In this document: piece by piece, positions 56,672 through 64,000 of the stretch
Layout of the letters: each line of letters begins with the position of its first letter
Position numbering within the stretch: position 1 is the stretch's first letter
Notes under the pieces: model-generated
Databases searched by the model: none
The model's input: the letters and a program-made list of their open reading frames with translations, nothing else
Told to the model about the DNA's origin: nothing
Position numbers and translations under genes: made by a program
Assembly (NCBI GenBank): GCA_959601025.1
Contig: CAUGOD010000001.1
Location: forward strand, 62,001 to 126,000
Direction: 5' to 3'
DNA: 64,000 nucleotides
Origin: an uncultured Oscillospiraceae bacterium
Lineage (GTDB): Bacteria > Bacillota > Clostridia > Oscillospirales > Acutalibacteraceae

Positions 56672-58020
56672 GGCAGCGCGCCCCCTTTCGAGGAATCCGG
56701 CGCGCCGGGCAGGGCGGGGCCGCTTCCCATCCTGCTGGACAGCGCCGGGATGGAGGGCGGCGGAAACAGGGAGAGCTGTTCCGCGCCGGGGGTAAAGGGC
56801 AGGTCCCGGGGGTTGCGGCGGGTGTCGGCGGTCAGGTTCTGGTAAATGAAGGATGGGGACAGCTGCACGCCGGGATACAGCTGTCCCCGGCAGGTGATAA
56901 AATAAACGGCCCGTTTGAGAACCACGCCGATTTTTTTCAGGTCGTCGAAGGTCAGCTTTCCGGCACGCCGGGCGGTCAGGATGCGCTCGGCGGATTTCAG
57001 TCCGATCCCCGGCACCCGCAGAAGAAGCTCCCGGTCGGCGCGGTTGACCTCCACCGGGAAAACGTCAAGATGGCGGAGAGCCCAGTCGCATTTGGGGTCC
57101 AGCATAGGGTCGAGGGAGGGCTGTTCCCGGCTGAGCAGTTCCCCCGCTTTAAAGCCGTACAGCCGGATCAGCCAGTCGGCCTGGTACAGCCGGTGCTCCC
57201 GCAGGAGGGGCGGGGGCTGGTCCCGCGGCAGCAGGGCGTTGGTTCCCACCGGGATATAGGCGGAGTAAAACACCCGTTTGAGGCGGTATTGCTTATACAG
57301 CCCTTCGCTCAGCCGAAGAATCTGCCAGTCGGTGTCCGGCGTGGCGCCGATGATCATTTGGGTCGCCTGACCGGCGGGAGCGAAGGTGGGGGCGTTGTGA
57401 AAGACCGCCAGCTCTTCCTTGTTCTGGCGCAGGGTATCCCGGATCGCCGTCATCGGGCGAAGAATGGACTCCTTGCTTTTGTTGGGAGCGAGCACCCGCA
57501 GGCTTTGTTCACTGGGCAGTTCGATATTCACGCTCATCCGGTCGCAGAGCATCCCGAGCTTGGTCACCAGCTCAGGCGAGCAGCCGGGGATGGCCTTGGC
57601 GTGGATGTAGCCGTTAAAACGGTATTCCCCCCGCAGAAGCTCCAGTACCCGGCACATCCGTTCCATCGACGCGTCGGGGTTCCGCATCACGCCGGAACTG
57701 AGGAACAGCCCTTCGATGTAGTTCCGCTTATAAAATTCCATCGTGAGATTCGCCAGCTCCTCCGGCGTAAAAGCGGCGCGGGGTACGTCGTTGGAACAGC
57801 GGTTGACGCAGTATTGGCAATCGTAGATGCAGTAGTTGGTCATCAGTACCTTGAGCAGGGAGATGCACCGTCCGTCCGCGGCGAAGCTGTGGCAGATGCC
57901 GCCGCTGTTCGCGCTGCCGATCATGCCGTCCCTGCCCGCCCGATCGGAGCCGCTGGAGGTACAGGCGGCGTCGTATTTGGCGGAGTCGGTGAGTATGCTG
58001 AGCTTGTCCATCAGGTCCAT
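56650..58020 (-). CDS. Radical SAM DNA modification/repair protein, TIGR03916 type
   Basis: The 456-residue protein has the cluster motif CIYDCQYC in MTNYCIYDCQYCVNRCSND, then FLSSGVMRNPDASMERM, IHAKAIPGCSPEL and NIELPSEQSLRVLAPNKS. Near the C-terminus a helix-hairpin-helix (VPGIGLKSAERILTARR) suggests DNA binding. This is the TIGR03916 family, always paired with TIGR03915. GGAGG precedes ATG 58020. Two LexA-like boxes overlap the promoter, which supports a role in the DNA damage response. Confidence 0.93.
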   Translation of the reverse strand: MDLMDKLSILTDSAKYDAACTSSGSDRAGRDGMIGSANSGGICHSFAADGRCISLLKVLMTNYCIYDCQYCVNRCSNDVPRAAFTPEELANLTMEFYKRNYIEGLFLSSGVMRNPDASMERMCRVLELLRGEYRFNGYIHAKAIPGCSPELVTKLGMLCDRMSVNIELPSEQSLRVLAPNKSKESILRPMTAIRDTLRQNKEELAVFHNAPTFAPAGQATQMIIGATPDTDWQILRLSEGLYKQYRLKRVFYSAYIPVGTNALLPRDQPPPLLREHRLYQADWLIRLYGFKAGELLSREQPSLDPMLDPKCDWALRHLDVFPVEVNRADRELLLRVPGIGLKSAERILTARRAGKLTFDDLKKIGVVLKRAVYFITCRGQLYPGVQLSPSFIYQNLTADTRRNPRDLPFTPGAEQLSLFPPPSIPALSSRMGSGPALPGAPDSSKGGALPWSIPAM

Positions 58021-58049
58021 AACGGCGCCTCCCGGTCGTTGATATTCCC

Positions 58050-58089
58050 AGTATAGAACAAAGTTTCGAAAAAGTCAAACATTTGTTCT
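58050..58089 (-). promoter_or_regulatory. Promoter with two LexA/SOS-like boxes
   Basis: On the minus strand TTGACT (58078-58073), 17 bases, TATACT (58055-58050). AGAACAAATGTTTG (58089-58076) overlaps the -35 and CGAAACTTTGTTCT (58068-58055) overlaps the -10; each matches GAAC-N4-GTTC with one change. Confidence 0.65.
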
Positions 58090-58346
58090 ATTTTCATAGA
58101 GCCCGCTGAAAAAGATATACGGAAATACGGGGGAAAACAGAGAAGCGTCCGGAAACCGTTTGTTTCCGGACGCTCAGACTGTTATCAATATTAGAAGGCG
58201 GCAAACGAAAGCCGCCGCGAGAGAACCGGCAGGAGTGTAGCTTCCTGTTTCCCGTTCCGCGTAATAATCGGCTCGCTTCCGGGCGGCAGGATGGAAGGAG
58301 TTCCCTGATTTCACTTCATTCATAAACAAAGCGGGCTAAACGGGAA
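58090..58346. other. Gene-free stretch with hairpins
   Basis: A strong hairpin AGCGTCCGGAAAC/GTTTCCGGACGCT lies at 58144-58174, and CCCTGATT/AATCAGGG brackets a loop at about 58302-58345, just downstream of the GGDEF gene. I see no gene and no riboswitch that I can name. Confidence 0.4.
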
Positions 58347-59081
58347 TCAGGGACGCACGCAGGAGGATGGACAGTACACGCGCCATCGGTTTTTTCCGGC
58401 CTGCTTGGCGTTGTACAGCGCCTGGTCGGCTTTCCGGAACAGTTCGGTATAGGAGAGCCCGTCCTGGGGAAAAAGCGTTGCCCCCAGGCTGATCGTCACG
58501 TCCTCCTGACTCCCGCCCTGTTGGAAAAGGGCGTGGAGACGGGAAAGGCAGTGGACTAGAGAGGCTTTATCGGCAATCTGTTCCGTAAAAACAACGAATT
58601 CATCCCCGCCGGCCCGTCCAATCAACGCATCCTCCTGAAAAAATCCCAGAAGGCGGGCGGCGGTTGATTTCAGCGCTTCGTCCCCGCCGTGCTGCCCATA
58701 ACGGTCGTTGGTGCGCTTGAAATTGTCGATATCCAGGATAATCAGCGCCCCAGCGGCGCCCGGCGTATTCAACCGGCCGCCAATCCGCGCCGAAATGGCT
58801 TGGCGGCTGTAAACCCCGGTCAGGAAGTCGCGCTCCACCATATTTTGGAGCTGTTCGAGTTCCCGGCCTTCCCCAATACCGGCACTTTTTGTCCGCAGCG
58901 GCCCGGCATACCAGACGGCGAGGAAAGACGCGCCGCCGCAGACCAGCAACAGGCAAAGGAAAAAAATTGCTCCCGGCCATCCCGACCAGAGGTAGCAGCC
59001 GATTCCCCCCAATACGCCGGCCGATGAAATACAGACAACAAGCAAAAATTGCGCCAGAAACCGCTTACACTGCGGCGACAT
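58347..59081 (-). CDS. Membrane GGDEF protein, probable diguanylate cyclase
   Basis: Two transmembrane helices (residues ~9-31 and ~36-58) are followed by a GGDEF domain: DFLTGVYSRQAISARI, LIILDIDNFKRTNDRYGQHGGDEAL, and the active-site motif GRAGGDEFVVF, then ISLGATLFPQDG and KADQALYNAKQAGKNRW. All residues needed to make cyclic di-GMP are present. The product-inhibition site RxxD before GGDEF is absent (FQED instead). AAAGGAGG precedes ATG 59081. No sensor domain is visible. Confidence 0.92.
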   Translation of the reverse strand: MSPQCKRFLAQFLLVVCISSAGVLGGIGCYLWSGWPGAIFFLCLLLVCGGASFLAVWYAGPLRTKSAGIGEGRELEQLQNMVERDFLTGVYSRQAISARIGGRLNTPGAAGALIILDIDNFKRTNDRYGQHGGDEALKSTAARLLGFFQEDALIGRAGGDEFVVFTEQIADKASLVHCLSRLHALFQQGGSQEDVTISLGATLFPQDGLSYTELFRKADQALYNAKQAGKNRWRVYCPSSCVRP

Positions 59082-59309
59082 CCTCCAGCCTCCTTTCCAG
59101 TGATCCCGTACCGGACAGACAGCGATCGCCGCCTGCCCGACAACGGACGATGCGTTCGTTATCGGTTGCTTATTGTTAACGCTTATGTTTAAGAGCTATT
59201 ACCATACTATCCACCGAATTATTAAGGGGTGCCGCATACGGGCAGCGGGATTACAGGAACGATAAAGGGAAGCAGAGGGAGCTTGACGGAAAAAACGGAT
59301 TTGGCAAAC

Positions 59310-59356
59310 AAAAAAGCGCCGTGGGGGATCACCGGTTCCACCCCGCGGCGCTTTTT
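59310..59356 (-). terminator. Intrinsic terminator
   Basis: AAAAAAGCGCCG (59310-59321) and CGGCGCTTTTTT (about 59345-59356) form a stem with an inner GGGG/CCCC pairing and U-tracts on both sides; it ends the PH-domain gene. Confidence 0.75.
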
Positions 59357-59365
59357 TCGATATGG

Positions 59366-59794
59366 TTATTCGATGAAATCGGGCGAATCACCGTCGTTGT
59401 CGATGTATTCCCCGGTGCGGAACCGCATCCGCAGCCGTTCATGCTCCACCTGCTCGTCCAGCGCTTCCTTGAACTCTCTGGCATTCCGGATATTGTGGAC
59501 GCACAGGTTGGGATGGGTTTTATCCGAAGAGATGATCTGTACGCTGCCCAGCCCGAACAGCTTTTGAAACAGCGAGCGGCTGAGGGTGGTATCCATCACC
59601 CGGTAGAGCAGAATGTCGTTGACCACGGTAGTGAGCAGGCCGGTTTTCAGTTCCAGCTTTTTATTGCTGAGGGTATAGGTGGTGAAGGTGAAGGGCAGGC
59701 CGAAGAAAAGGAGACGCTTGCGTTCCGCCCATTCAAATTCCTCCTGCGGCTGCTCGATTTCGTCGGGGATACCGTTGCGGTTTTCGTCTGTCAT
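59366..59794 (-). CDS. Bacterial PH-domain (YdbS/bPH2-like) protein with calcium-loop-like N-terminus
   Basis: The 142-residue protein has a bacterial PH domain: LPFTFTTYTLSNKKLELKTGLLTTVVNDILLYRVMDTTLSRSLFQKLFG followed by VQIISSDKTHPNLCVHNI. Unlike YdbS it has no transmembrane helices. The N-terminus TDENRNGIPDEIEQ has the D-x-N-x-x-G-I-P-D-x-x-E spacing of EF-hand or thrombospondin-3-type calcium loops. GGAGGC precedes ATG 59794. The function of such cytoplasmic PH proteins is not known. Confidence 0.8.
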   Translation of the reverse strand: MTDENRNGIPDEIEQPQEEFEWAERKRLLFFGLPFTFTTYTLSNKKLELKTGLLTTVVNDILLYRVMDTTLSRSLFQKLFGLGSVQIISSDKTHPNLCVHNIRNAREFKEALDEQVEHERLRMRFRTGEYIDNDGDSPDFIE

Positions 59795-60235
59795 GAAAAG
59801 CGGCCTCCTTTATGCTATCGCCGGTTTGTATGTTACCGTTTATTACGCCTGCCAAATACTCCGGAGCCATTAAATCATAGCGCCGCCCCGCCGGATGCTA
59901 TACCGGCCTTTTCCGGCATCGCCGGATTCATTATACCAGAAGACGGCGAAAAACGCGAATAAATTTTCCATTGGGAAATTTCCGGATTTTCCATGGATTC
60001 GACCGGATTTTTAATCCTGGCGGGGTAGGATAAGAGGGTTCGGCCGGTTAAACGGCGTTTCATCCGGCGGCTTGTCTGATAAAGGAAAGTGATGATTGTG
60101 CAAACCATCCAAACATTGAAACTTTAGTCCGAATTTGTTTAAAGAAATAACACAAAAAGGCTTGCATTTACATTCACTAATTGCTAAAATAAGGATATAA
60201 TCGGAAAACGGGAAGGGAAAGGGAGGATCAACCCC
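59795..60235. promoter_or_regulatory. Divergent promoter region of the PH-domain gene and glgB
   Basis: Minus strand: TGGTATAAT (59938-59930) is an extended -10; its leader contains a segment ending GGGCGGCGCTATG also found near 27990. Plus strand: TTCACT (60173-60178), 17 bases, TATAAT (60196-60201), overlapping TTGCAT (60162-60167), 17 bases, TAAAAT (60185-60190), both reading to glgB. No gene is seen in this stretch. Confidence 0.6.
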
Positions 60236-62245
60236 ATGAAAAACCGGAGCGTATCGTCGGAGGGCTTGCCCGCCCGCCTGTTTCATCAGGGAACGGATGT
60301 CCGTGCGTATGAACTGCTGGGGTGCCATTTTATCGGAGACGGTTCCTATGTGTTCCGTACCTGGGCGCCGGACGCGCGGAAGGTTTCCCTGGTTGGTGAC
60401 TTCAACGGCTGGGACGGCGAGGCCACCCCGATGGAGCGGGTGAGCGACGGCGGCGTCTGGGAATGCACGGCGTCCGGGCTGCAGGAATACGACACCTATA
60501 AATACTGCATCACCGGCCCCGACGGAAGCCGGGAGATGAAATCCGATCCGTACGGGTACCATTTCGAGACCCGGCCTGCCAACGCTTCCCGGGTGTATCA
60601 TCTGGAGGGATACGCGTGGGGGGACGCCGATTGGCAGCGGCGGAAGAATGAAACCACCATCTACGACTGCCCGGTGAATATTTATGAGATACATCTTGGC
60701 TCCTGGCGGCGGTATCCGGATGGGAACACCTTTTCCTATACCAAGCTGGCGGACGAGCTCATTCCCTATATACAGGAAATGGGGTATACCCATGTCGAGC
60801 TGCTGCCGGTGATGGAATATCCCTACGACGGCTCCTGGGGATATCAGGTGACGGGATACTACGCCCCCACCTCCCGCTACGGTACGCCGAAGGAGTTCAT
60901 GGAGTTTGTGGACCGCTTCCACCAGGCGGGGATCGGGGTGATTATCGACTGGGTGCCCGCCCATTTTCCAAAGGACGCCTGCGGGCTGTATCGGTATGAC
61001 GGCGGCCCCTGCTACGAATACGCCGACCCGCGCAAGGGGGAGCATTACGAGTGGGGCACCTGTGTGTTTGATTACGCCCGGCCGGAGGTGCGCAGCTTCC
61101 TGATCTCGAACGCCATGTTCTGGCTGGAAAAATATCATGTGGACGGCATCCGGGTGGACGCGGTCGCTTCCATGCTCTATCTCGATTATAACCGGCGGGA
61201 TGGGGAATGGGTGCCCAACCAGTATGGCGGGAAAGAAAACCTCGAGGCGGTGGATTTCCTCAAAAAGCTGAATGAGGCGGTGTTCGCCTCTTATCCCAAA
61301 ACCATGATGATCGCGGAGGAATCCACCTCCTGGCCGCTGGTCTCCCGTCCCACCAGCATGGGCGGTCTGGGCTTCAACTATAAGTGGAATATGGGCTGGA
61401 TGAACGACATGCTGCGCTATATGTCGCTCGATCCACTGGCCCGGAAATACAATCACGACAACCTGACCTTCTCCTTCTTCTACGCGTTTTCGGAGAACTA
61501 TGTGCTGCCGATCTCCCATGACGAGGTGGTGCATGGAAAAGGCTCGCTGATCAACAAGATGCCCGGGGAATACGAGGATAAGTTTGCCAGCGTGCGGACC
61601 TTCCTCGGGTATATGATGGCCCATCCGGGAAAGAAGCTGCTCTTCATGGGCTGCGAGTTCGGGCAGTTCAAGGAATGGGATTTTGAGAGCGGGCTGGACT
61701 GGCTGCTGCTGGACTATGAGTCTCACCGGATGCTGAAGCATTTCGTCGGTTCCCTCAACCACTTCTATCTGGAAAATCCGCCCCTGTGGGAGAACGACTT
61801 CTCCTGGGAGGGCTTCTCCTGGATTGCCCACGACGACTATACCCAGAGCGTGATCTGTTTCCGGCGGATAGACCACAACGGGAATGAGCTGATCGCGGTG
61901 TGCAATTTCAATCCGGTCCGCCGGGACAACTATCGCATCGGGGTGCCGGTCCACGGCGTCTATACCGAGGTGTTCAACACCGACGCGGCGGAGTTCGGGG
62001 GCGGCGGAATCCTGAATGGAACGCTGGACAGCGAGCTCAAGCCCATGCATGGACTGGAGCAGTCGCTTTCCCTGACCCTGCCCCCGCTGTCGGTGCTGTA
62101 TTTCAAGCTGAAGAAAGCGAAGCCGGTGCGGAAAGCCTCCGCACCCTGGGAGAAGAAGCCGGCTGCGAGCCGCTCAAAGTCCTCTGCCGCCGGGAAAAAA
62201 TCCGCGGCGAAAAAGGCGGACGGGCAAGCCGGCAGCCCGGAATAA
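60236..62245 (+). CDS. glgB: 1,4-alpha-glucan branching enzyme
   Basis: A CBM48 domain (residues ~30-125; FRTWAPDARKVSLVGDFNGWDG) and a GH13 barrel carry the catalytic residues: Asp in VDGIRVDAVASMLYLDYNR, Glu in MMIAEESTSWP, and His-Asp in LPISHDEVVHGKGSL. It introduces alpha-1,6 branches into glycogen. The 669 residues include an extra ~45-residue C-terminal tail rich in Lys, Ala and Ser (ASAPWEKKPAASRSKSSAAG), which the family does not need. AGGGAGG precedes ATG 60236. glgC follows 200 bases later. Confidence 0.97.
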   Translation: MKNRSVSSEGLPARLFHQGTDVRAYELLGCHFIGDGSYVFRTWAPDARKVSLVGDFNGWDGEATPMERVSDGGVWECTASGLQEYDTYKYCITGPDGSREMKSDPYGYHFETRPANASRVYHLEGYAWGDADWQRRKNETTIYDCPVNIYEIHLGSWRRYPDGNTFSYTKLADELIPYIQEMGYTHVELLPVMEYPYDGSWGYQVTGYYAPTSRYGTPKEFMEFVDRFHQAGIGVIIDWVPAHFPKDACGLYRYDGGPCYEYADPRKGEHYEWGTCVFDYARPEVRSFLISNAMFWLEKYHVDGIRVDAVASMLYLDYNRRDGEWVPNQYGGKENLEAVDFLKKLNEAVFASYPKTMMIAEESTSWPLVSRPTSMGGLGFNYKWNMGWMNDMLRYMSLDPLARKYNHDNLTFSFFYAFSENYVLPISHDEVVHGKGSLINKMPGEYEDKFASVRTFLGYMMAHPGKKLLFMGCEFGQFKEWDFESGLDWLLLDYESHRMLKHFVGSLNHFYLENPPLWENDFSWEGFSWIAHDDYTQSVICFRRIDHNGNELIAVCNFNPVRRDNYRIGVPVHGVYTEVFNTDAAEFGGGGILNGTLDSELKPMHGLEQSLSLTLPPLSVLYFKLKKAKPVRKASAPWEKKPAASRSKSSAAGKKSAAKKADGQAGSPE

Positions 62246-62307
62246 TTCCGCCGGGCTGTGCATAGAATCGCAAAATCCGCTTTGAATCGTAGAAACCGAT
62301 TTTGGGA

Positions 62308-62360
62308 CATTCGGTTTCCGGGCGCGCCGAAGGGAAAAGCGGTTCGCCCGGAACCGAATG
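62308..62360 (+). repeat. Long inverted repeat between glgB and glgC
   Basis: CATTCGGTTTCCGGGCG (62308-62324) and CGCCCGGAACCGAATG (62345-62360) pair with a single bulged base. No T-run follows. A TATAAT box at 62380-62385 just downstream may give glgC its own promoter. Confidence 0.6.
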
Positions 62361-62445
62361 CAGGATATACGAAAAGTAGTATAATTGTTAGTTTATACAA
62401 AAATATGCTCTGGCAGGCTCCAGGTCATAGTAAGGAGGAATCGGA

Positions 62446-63660
62446 ATGTTTCGTAAACAGGAATGCGTTGCGATGCTGCTGGCGGGGGGACAGGGAAGCC
62501 GTCTGTACGCCCTGACCCGCAATCTCGCCAAACCGGCTGTACCCTACGGAGGCAAATACCGGATTATTGACTTTCCGCTCTCTAACTGCGTCAATTCGGG
62601 CATTGAGACGGTGGGTGTTCTGACCCAGTATCAGCCGCTGGTCCTGAACGATTACATAGGCTCTGGGCAGCCTTGGGATCTGGACCGGATGGATGCGGGA
62701 GTCCACGTTCTGCCGCCCTACCAGGGGAAGCAGGGGGCGGACTGGTATAAGGGTACGGCGAACGCGATCTATCAGAATATGGCCTTTATCGAGCGGTACA
62801 GCCCGGAATATGTCCTTGTGCTGTCGGGAGACCATATCTATAAAATGGATTATTCCAAGATGATCGCGGAGCATAAGCGGAACAAAGCCGACTGTACCAT
62901 CGCCGTGATCGAGGTGGAGATGTCGGAGGCCAGCCGCTTCGGTATTCTGAACACCAACCCCGACGGCTCGATCTACGAGTTCGACGAAAAACCCGAGCAT
63001 CCGAAGAGCAACCTGGCTTCGATGGGAATTTATGTGTTCAACTGGGATAAGCTCCGCCGGTATCTGACCGAGGATGAGAACAACCCCGAATCCTCCAACG
63101 ACTTCGGCAAAAACGTCCTGCCCGCCATGCTGGACGCGGGGGAAAGAATGGTCGCCTACCGCTTCTCCGGCTACTGGAAGGACGTGGGTACCATCGACTC
63201 CCTGTGGGAGGCGAACATGGACCTGCTCAATCCCAAGGTGCCGCTCGACCTGTCGGTGCCGGACTGGAAAATCTATTCCCGCAATCCCGGCCTGCCTCCC
63301 CACTTCGTGGGAGAGGGAGCCCAGGTGCAGAACAGCCTGATTTCCGAAGGCGGCAATATTTACGGAACCGTGGATTCCTCCGTCCTGTTCGCCGGCGTGA
63401 CCGTCGCTCCGGGTGCGGAGGTGCGGGATTCCATCCTGATGCCGGGGGCCAGGGTGATGGCCGGGGCCAAGGTGCAGTACGCCATCGTCGCGGAAAACGC
63501 CGTGATCGGCGAGGGCGCCGTGGTCGGATCCCGGCCGGAGGAAACCGAGAAGATCGAGGACTGGGGCGTTGCGGTGGTGGCGTCCGGCGTGACGATCGGC
63601 CGGGGCTGCGTGGTTCCGCCAAAGGGTATGATCGACAGCGATCTGGAGGATAAGGCGTAA
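62446..63660 (+). CDS. glgC: Glucose-1-phosphate adenylyltransferase, catalytic subunit
   Basis: The N-terminal nucleotidyltransferase motif AMLLAGGQGSRLYALTRNLAKPAVPYGGKYRIIDFPLSNCVNSG, VLSGDHIYKMDY, YEFDEKPEHPKSN and the sugar-phosphate region YWKDVGTIDSLWEANMDLL identify GlgC, which makes ADP-glucose for glycogen. A left-handed beta-helix domain (SSVLFAGVTVAPGAEVRDSI) completes the 404 residues. AAGGAGG lies 7 bases before ATG 62446. It forms a pair with glgD as in other Firmicutes. Confidence 0.97.
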   Translation: MFRKQECVAMLLAGGQGSRLYALTRNLAKPAVPYGGKYRIIDFPLSNCVNSGIETVGVLTQYQPLVLNDYIGSGQPWDLDRMDAGVHVLPPYQGKQGADWYKGTANAIYQNMAFIERYSPEYVLVLSGDHIYKMDYSKMIAEHKRNKADCTIAVIEVEMSEASRFGILNTNPDGSIYEFDEKPEHPKSNLASMGIYVFNWDKLRRYLTEDENNPESSNDFGKNVLPAMLDAGERMVAYRFSGYWKDVGTIDSLWEANMDLLNPKVPLDLSVPDWKIYSRNPGLPPHFVGEGAQVQNSLISEGGNIYGTVDSSVLFAGVTVAPGAEVRDSILMPGARVMAGAKVQYAIVAENAVIGEGAVVGSRPEETEKIEDWGVAVVASGVTIGRGCVVPPKGMIDSDLEDKA

Positions 63661-63790
63661 CGGGCGGCGCGGCGTTTTTGGCCGCGCGGCGGAGCTTGAC
63701 CCATAATCCCACGGCAAGCGGCGGTAAGACGGTAAGCGGATAACGAGACCGGCGCGCCGGCGCTTGCCCAGAAAGGAATGACGATAAAGG

Positions 63791-64000
63791 ATGCGTAACA
63801 ATAATGTCATGGGGATTCTGTTCCCCAATATGCACGACGAGGCGCTTCCCGCCCTGACCAGCAGCCGTCCGTTCGGCTCGGTTCCCTTCGGCGGTCGGTA
63901 CCGCCTGATTGATTTCGCCCTCTCCAACCTGGTCAACGCCGGCATCTCCAAGGTCGGCATCGTGACCCAGGATAATTACCAGTCCCTGATGGATCACATC
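63791..64000 (+). CDS. glgD: Glucose-1-phosphate adenylyltransferase subunit GlgD, cut by window end
   Basis: The first 70 residues (MRNNNVMGILFPNMHDEALP, SRPFGSVPFGGRYRLIDFALSNLVNAGISKVGIVT) match GlgD. The GGxGxRL nucleotide-binding loop of GlgC is replaced by an unrelated NMHDEALPALTSSRP segment, as expected for the non-catalytic, regulatory subunit. ATG 63791 has AAAGG shortly upstream. The reading frame is open at the window end. Confidence 0.93.
   Translation, partial: MRNNNVMGILFPNMHDEALPALTSSRPFGSVPFGGRYRLIDFALSNLVNAGISKVGIVTQDNYQSLMDHI

Noticed and set aside
58175..58346. Possible cyclic di-GMP riboswitch near the GGDEF gene (GGCAAACGAAAGCCGCC)
   Set aside because: Resembles only a fragment of the GEMM consensus, lacks the conserved core and lies downstream of the gene.
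60011..62050. 679-codon minus-strand frame opposite glgB
   Set aside because: Shadow of glgB, whose catalytic motifs are intact on the other strand.

Overview
The window looks like chromosomal DNA of a strictly anaerobic, spore-forming, high-GC Clostridia member, probably Oscillospirales/Ruminococcaceae. Support comes from clear Shine-Dalgarno sites, sigma-A promoters, the spore genes spoVAC and spoVAD, the oxygen-sensitive ribonucleotide reductase nrdDG, a second glycyl radical enzyme, LPXTG-type sorting signals, and S-box and FMN riboswitches. Most of the window is visibly GC-rich. The stretch from about 30.9 to 43.7 kb is clearly more AT-rich and carries pseudogenes and a recombinase, which suggests acquired DNA. 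The species assignment is inference.

Layout. 1-3.5 kb: end of a GH94 phosphorylase, a remnant of a PfkB-type kinase, and a lipoprotein. 3.7-10.9 kb: a ROK regulator divergent from an operon with a glycyl radical enzyme activase, a glycyl radical enzyme of unrecognised specificity, an FGGY kinase and a class I phosphomannose-isomerase-like protein. 11-14.6 kb: ECF sigma/anti-sigma pair, asnA, and a small XRE repressor divergent from a DUF6809-like gene. 14.7-18 kb: nrdD-nrdG with a NrdR box. 18.3-19.9 kb: spoVAC-spoVAD. 20-22 kb: GntR/YtrA regulator with an ABC transporter. 22-28 kb: a two-component system and a VTC-domain/DUF4956/Cthe_2159-like operon that share a promoter design. 28-31 kb: SPFH protein plus RHH regulator, small genes and an SOS-type promoter.

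32-43.2 kb: a pilus operon on the minus strand: TetR regulator, coiled-coil protein, signal peptidase, 1395-residue tip adhesin, major pilin, class C sortase, minor pilin, second sortase. Upstream of it lie a 288-bp segment bounded by inverted recombination sites and a tyrosine recombinase gene. A tRNA-Arg(CCG) and recombination debris mark the right edge. I read this as a phase-variable pilus island, and it is the most interesting system here.

44-64 kb: GH36 alpha-galactosidase; a DUF5058/membrane protein/M20 peptidase operon; a DUF3048 lipoprotein; a secreted helical-barrel protein; FMN riboswitch-ribU; SAM riboswitch-metK; a radical SAM DNA-repair pair behind a LexA-like promoter; a GGDEF protein; a PH-domain protein; and the glycogen genes glgB-glgC-glgD, with glgD cut by the window end. 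The carbohydrate theme (phosphorylase, galactosidase, glycogen synthesis, sugar kinases) fits a saccharolytic gut-type anaerobe.
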